From assembly GCA_003165465.1 (NCBI GenBank), contig PLUM01000052.1:1-52324 (forward strand): a stretch of DNA of 52,324 bases, written 5' to 3'. The position numbers and the translations under genes were made by a program. The notes below the pieces were generated by a model. That model made no database searches, was not told where the DNA came from, and saw only the letters and a list, made by a program, of their open reading frames with translations. The stretch is from Acidobacteriota bacterium (lineage in GTDB: Bacteria > Acidobacteriota > Terriglobia > Acidiferrales > UBA7541). Below are positions 50,657 through 52,324 of this stretch, one piece after another (within the stretch, counting starts at the first letter, position 1; each line of letters starts with the position of its first letter).

Positions 50657-50947
50657 GTGCTGGACATCACCAGGGACATCCAATCGCTGACAACCTTTCG
50701 TCGACGTTCGGGCGACTTCATGAAGCAGTTGAGAAAGAGCAAGCGGCCTGTGGTTCTCACGGTGAAGGGGAAAGCCGCAGCCATCGTGCAGGATGCCGAA
50801 GCCTATCAGCGTCTGCTCGACATTGCGGCTCGCGTCGATGCGGAGGAAGGTATCCGCCAAGGCCGCGAGGATGCGAGAAAAGGAAAGATTCGGCCCGCAA
50901 AGGAATTTTTCGACGAGTTCGAAGCCAAGCATGGCATATCTCGTTAA
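50657..50947 (+). CDS. Phd/YefM-type antitoxin
   Basis: The 96-residue protein starts at GTG 50657 with AGGAG seven bases upstream. The N-terminal Phd/YefM fold shows SLTTFRRRSGDFMKQLRKSKRPVVLTVKGKAAAIVQDAEAYQRLL (about 10-54, read in parts), the usual DNA-binding and dimer part. The C-terminal 35 residues are charged and would wrap around the toxin. It overlaps the toxin gene by 17 bases. Confidence 0.88.
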   Translation: MLDITRDIQSLTTFRRRSGDFMKQLRKSKRPVVLTVKGKAAAIVQDAEAYQRLLDIAARVDAEEGIRQGREDARKGKIRPAKEFFDEFEAKHGISR

Positions 50948-51245
50948 AATTACTGCCCGCGCTGAGCGCGACCTTACCCACCTGTACGAAGCAATCAACG
51001 CCAGGCATTCCGACGCAGCCCTGAAATGGTACCGGGGCCTAAAAGAGGCCATCCTCAGCCTGGAAGAAAAGCCGAGCCGCTGCCCTGTGAGGCGAAAGAA
51101 GGACAAGCTAAGGCATCTGCTGTACGGGCACAAGCCTAACGCCTATCGCGTGATTTTTCGTGTTCTGGAGAAACAGATGTGTATTGAAGTGCTGCACATT
51201 CGCCACGGGGCAAGGGGAAAGCTCAAGGACTCTGATCTGGAGTGA
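50931..51245 (+). CDS. ParE/RelE-type toxin
   Basis: From ATG 50931 the protein has 104 residues. The ParE/RelE fold is shown by YLVKITARAERDLTHLYEAI (3-22), the central ALKWYRGLKEAILSLEEKPSRCP, and the C-terminal YRVIFRVLEKQMCIEVLHIRHGAR, including the strand-ending H-I-R-H-G-A-R typical of ParE. ParE proteins poison gyrase and RelE proteins cut ribosome-bound mRNA; the sequence cannot decide. It is translated together with the antitoxin. Confidence 0.85.
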   Translation: MAYLVKITARAERDLTHLYEAINARHSDAALKWYRGLKEAILSLEEKPSRCPVRRKKDKLRHLLYGHKPNAYRVIFRVLEKQMCIEVLHIRHGARGKLKDSDLE

Positions 51246-51283
51246 ACTGTTGGTAGCCGAACTTTCCAGGCTTGTCCATGTTC

Positions 51284-52102
51284 TCAAGGTTTGTAGATAA
51301 ACTTCGCGGCAACGGCTCCGGCCAGTACCAGCGCGGACAGAACCAGCCAGTTGTAGCTCGCGCCGTAGGTGGCCGTCGGAAAGTGGTTGCTGATCATGAG
51401 GAAAATCAGCGGGACGGACATGTAGGTGTTGTGGATGGTGCGGTTTTTCGCTCGTTCCATCACTTTGACATCGATGGGCTTTCCCTCGCGAATGGCGGTC
51501 ACCATCTTGCGCGTTGCGGGGAGGATGCCCATCCAGACGTTGGCCGTCATGATCGTGCCAAACAGCGCGCCGACGTGGATGTAGGCGGCGCGGCCGCTGA
51601 GCAAGTGGGTCAATCCGTAAGCCAGCGCGACGACCAGCAAATAGCAGATCGTGGCGGCGAGGCGCGGCATGCGCCCGAGCGGCGACATCCATATCCCCTC
51701 GTACACGGAAAATCCCACGATCAGCGTGCCGATCCCGATCGCGACGCCCATCCCCATGCCGATATTCGATACGCTGTCGTCCAGCAGCAGGCTGCCCGAG
51801 TAATACAGCAACCCCAGCAGCAGAAATCCGGAAACCCACGTGATCAGCGCTTCCCAGCGGAACCAGTAGAATTTTGCCGGTACCGACTTGGGCGAAGCCT
51901 GCTTTTCAACCAGGGAGAAACTTCCGCTATGCACCAGCCAAACCTGCGGGAGCCTGCCCGCTTTACGCGCGGCCTCCTCATCCAGGCCCATGCGCCCTTC
52001 GAGCTTGGTGAAGTAATAGGTCTGGCCCACCCAATAAACGCCGGCGAGGACGTGGATCCAGCGGAGAATGAGGTTTGACCATTCGCTGACGGCTGGTGGC
52101 AT
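51284..52102 (-). CDS. PuuD-like urate hydroxylase membrane domain
   Basis: From ATG 52102 the protein has 272 residues and about eight membrane helices. The opening SNLILRWIHVLAGVYWVGQTYYF (about 8-30, read in parts) and the closing MSVPLIFLMISNHFP match the membrane domain (DUF989-like) of bacterial urate hydroxylase PuuD. Histidines in the helices could bind heme. Canonical PuuD has a C-terminal cytochrome c domain, and this protein ends without one. It may act with a separate cytochrome or have a different function. No purine-degradation gene is adjacent. Confidence 0.75.
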   Translation of the reverse strand: MPPAVSEWSNLILRWIHVLAGVYWVGQTYYFTKLEGRMGLDEEAARKAGRLPQVWLVHSGSFSLVEKQASPKSVPAKFYWFRWEALITWVSGFLLLGLLYYSGSLLLDDSVSNIGMGMGVAIGIGTLIVGFSVYEGIWMSPLGRMPRLAATICYLLVVALAYGLTHLLSGRAAYIHVGALFGTIMTANVWMGILPATRKMVTAIREGKPIDVKVMERAKNRTIHNTYMSVPLIFLMISNHFPTATYGASYNWLVLSALVLAGAVAAKFIYKP

Positions 52103-52257
52103 GGTGAGTGGTTCTCCTGAAATTGGGCGCGTCCGCAATTTCGCGAATCACTGGCAGACGATGGTACTGGCAGGAAGCGATTAGCTCAAGAACAAAAGTC
52201 CGCCGAGTTAAGAATGGGGACATTTCTAAAGAGCTAAGACAAAACTTTGCGGGGATC

Positions 52258-52285
52258 TTGTTCCCGAAACGCCGACGTGTTAAAG
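52258..52285 (+). promoter_or_regulatory. Likely promoter of the right-edge tRNA
   Basis: TTGTTC (52258-52263) and TTAAAG (52280-52285) are 16 bp apart, and transcription would start near 52292, eight bases before the tRNA. The 197-bp gap after puuD (52103-52299) holds nothing else that I can name with confidence. Confidence 0.35.
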
Positions 52286-52299
52286 TTTCGTTGATTTGA

Positions 52300-52324
52300 G
52301 CGGCCGTAGTATAGGGGTAGTACG
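52300..52324 (+). tRNA. tRNA 5' part, probably Gly, cut by window end
   Basis: GCGGCCG (acceptor strand), TA, then GTAT-AGGGGTA-GTAC as a D-arm with GG in the loop fit the start of a bacterial tRNA. The wording resembles tRNA-Gly genes with a GTAGTATAG D-arm. The anticodon is beyond the window, so the amino acid is a guess. Confidence 0.6.

Noticed and set aside
52211..52236. GGGGACATTTCTAAAGAGCTA segment considered as the end of an insertion sequence
   Set aside because: It seemed familiar as a repeat-like phrase, but no transposase, inverted partner or target duplication is visible in the window.

Overview
The window looks like chromosomal DNA of an Acidobacteriota bacterium, probably a soil-type Terriglobia lineage. 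The main clues are a VWFA-related protein of the acidobacterial type, coupled to a very large Oar-like TonB-dependent receptor. The others are hopanoid side-chain genes (HpnJ and HpnI), many sigma-54 response regulators, and dispersed short palindromes and hairpin elements. The backbone is GC-rich. The first 5.4 kb is visibly poorer in GC.

Layout. (1) Positions 1-5433: a tRNA-Leu(UAA) gene on the minus strand is cut by the left edge and appears to be split in its anticodon by a group I intron. A 195-bp segment (5' half of that tRNA plus its upstream region) occurs twice as a direct repeat, at 24-218 and 5239-5433. The repeats bracket a 5-kb island that carries a tight four-gene operon: a beta-hydroxyacid-type dehydrogenase, an RraA-like aldolase and two unrelated ATP-grasp ligases. 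A sigma-54-like promoter precedes it and IS110/IS1 transposase fossils follow it. This is the best candidate in the window for an undescribed biosynthetic system. (2) 5475-12781: a CDF metal exporter with three dimerisation-like domains, a secreted unknown, a family-5 solute-binding protein, and an NtrY/NtrX-like two-component pair. (3) 13051-22115, minus strand: a HEAT-repeat membrane protein, a secreted VirB10-like protein, and the VWFA/TonB receptor pair. (4) 22480-28716: a polysaccharide deacetylase, small zinc-ribbon and unknown proteins, a secreted double-VOC protein, glycine oxidase ThiO, an AbiEii-like nucleotidyltransferase with a winged-helix partner, and an FkbM methyltransferase. 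(5) 28832-39104: a signalling block with a lipoprotein/kinase/sigma-54 regulator operon, another sigma-54 regulator behind a near-consensus -24/-12 promoter, a hybrid kinase preceded by a 38-residue membrane peptide, and a phosphoacceptor-only protein. (6) 39203-46712: a NatAB-type ABC exporter and a MacA/TPR/MacB-permease/TolC efflux operon that lacks its own ATPase. (7) 46842-50549: hopanoid tailoring with HpnJ, a half-size DMT transporter and a DMT-HpnI fusion. (8) 50657-52324: a Phd/ParE-type toxin-antitoxin pair, the membrane domain of PuuD, and the first bases of a tRNA, probably Gly.

How the parts fit. Three NtrC-family activators and three sensor kinases lie within 28 kb. At least two good -24/-12 promoters are present, one before an activator gene and one before the island operon. 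Sigma-54 control is therefore a recurring theme, and the island may have been wired into it. The two copies of a roughly 150-bp hairpin element and the many short palindromes are lineage-type repeats, not CRISPR. All function calls rest on reading motifs by eye, with no database search.
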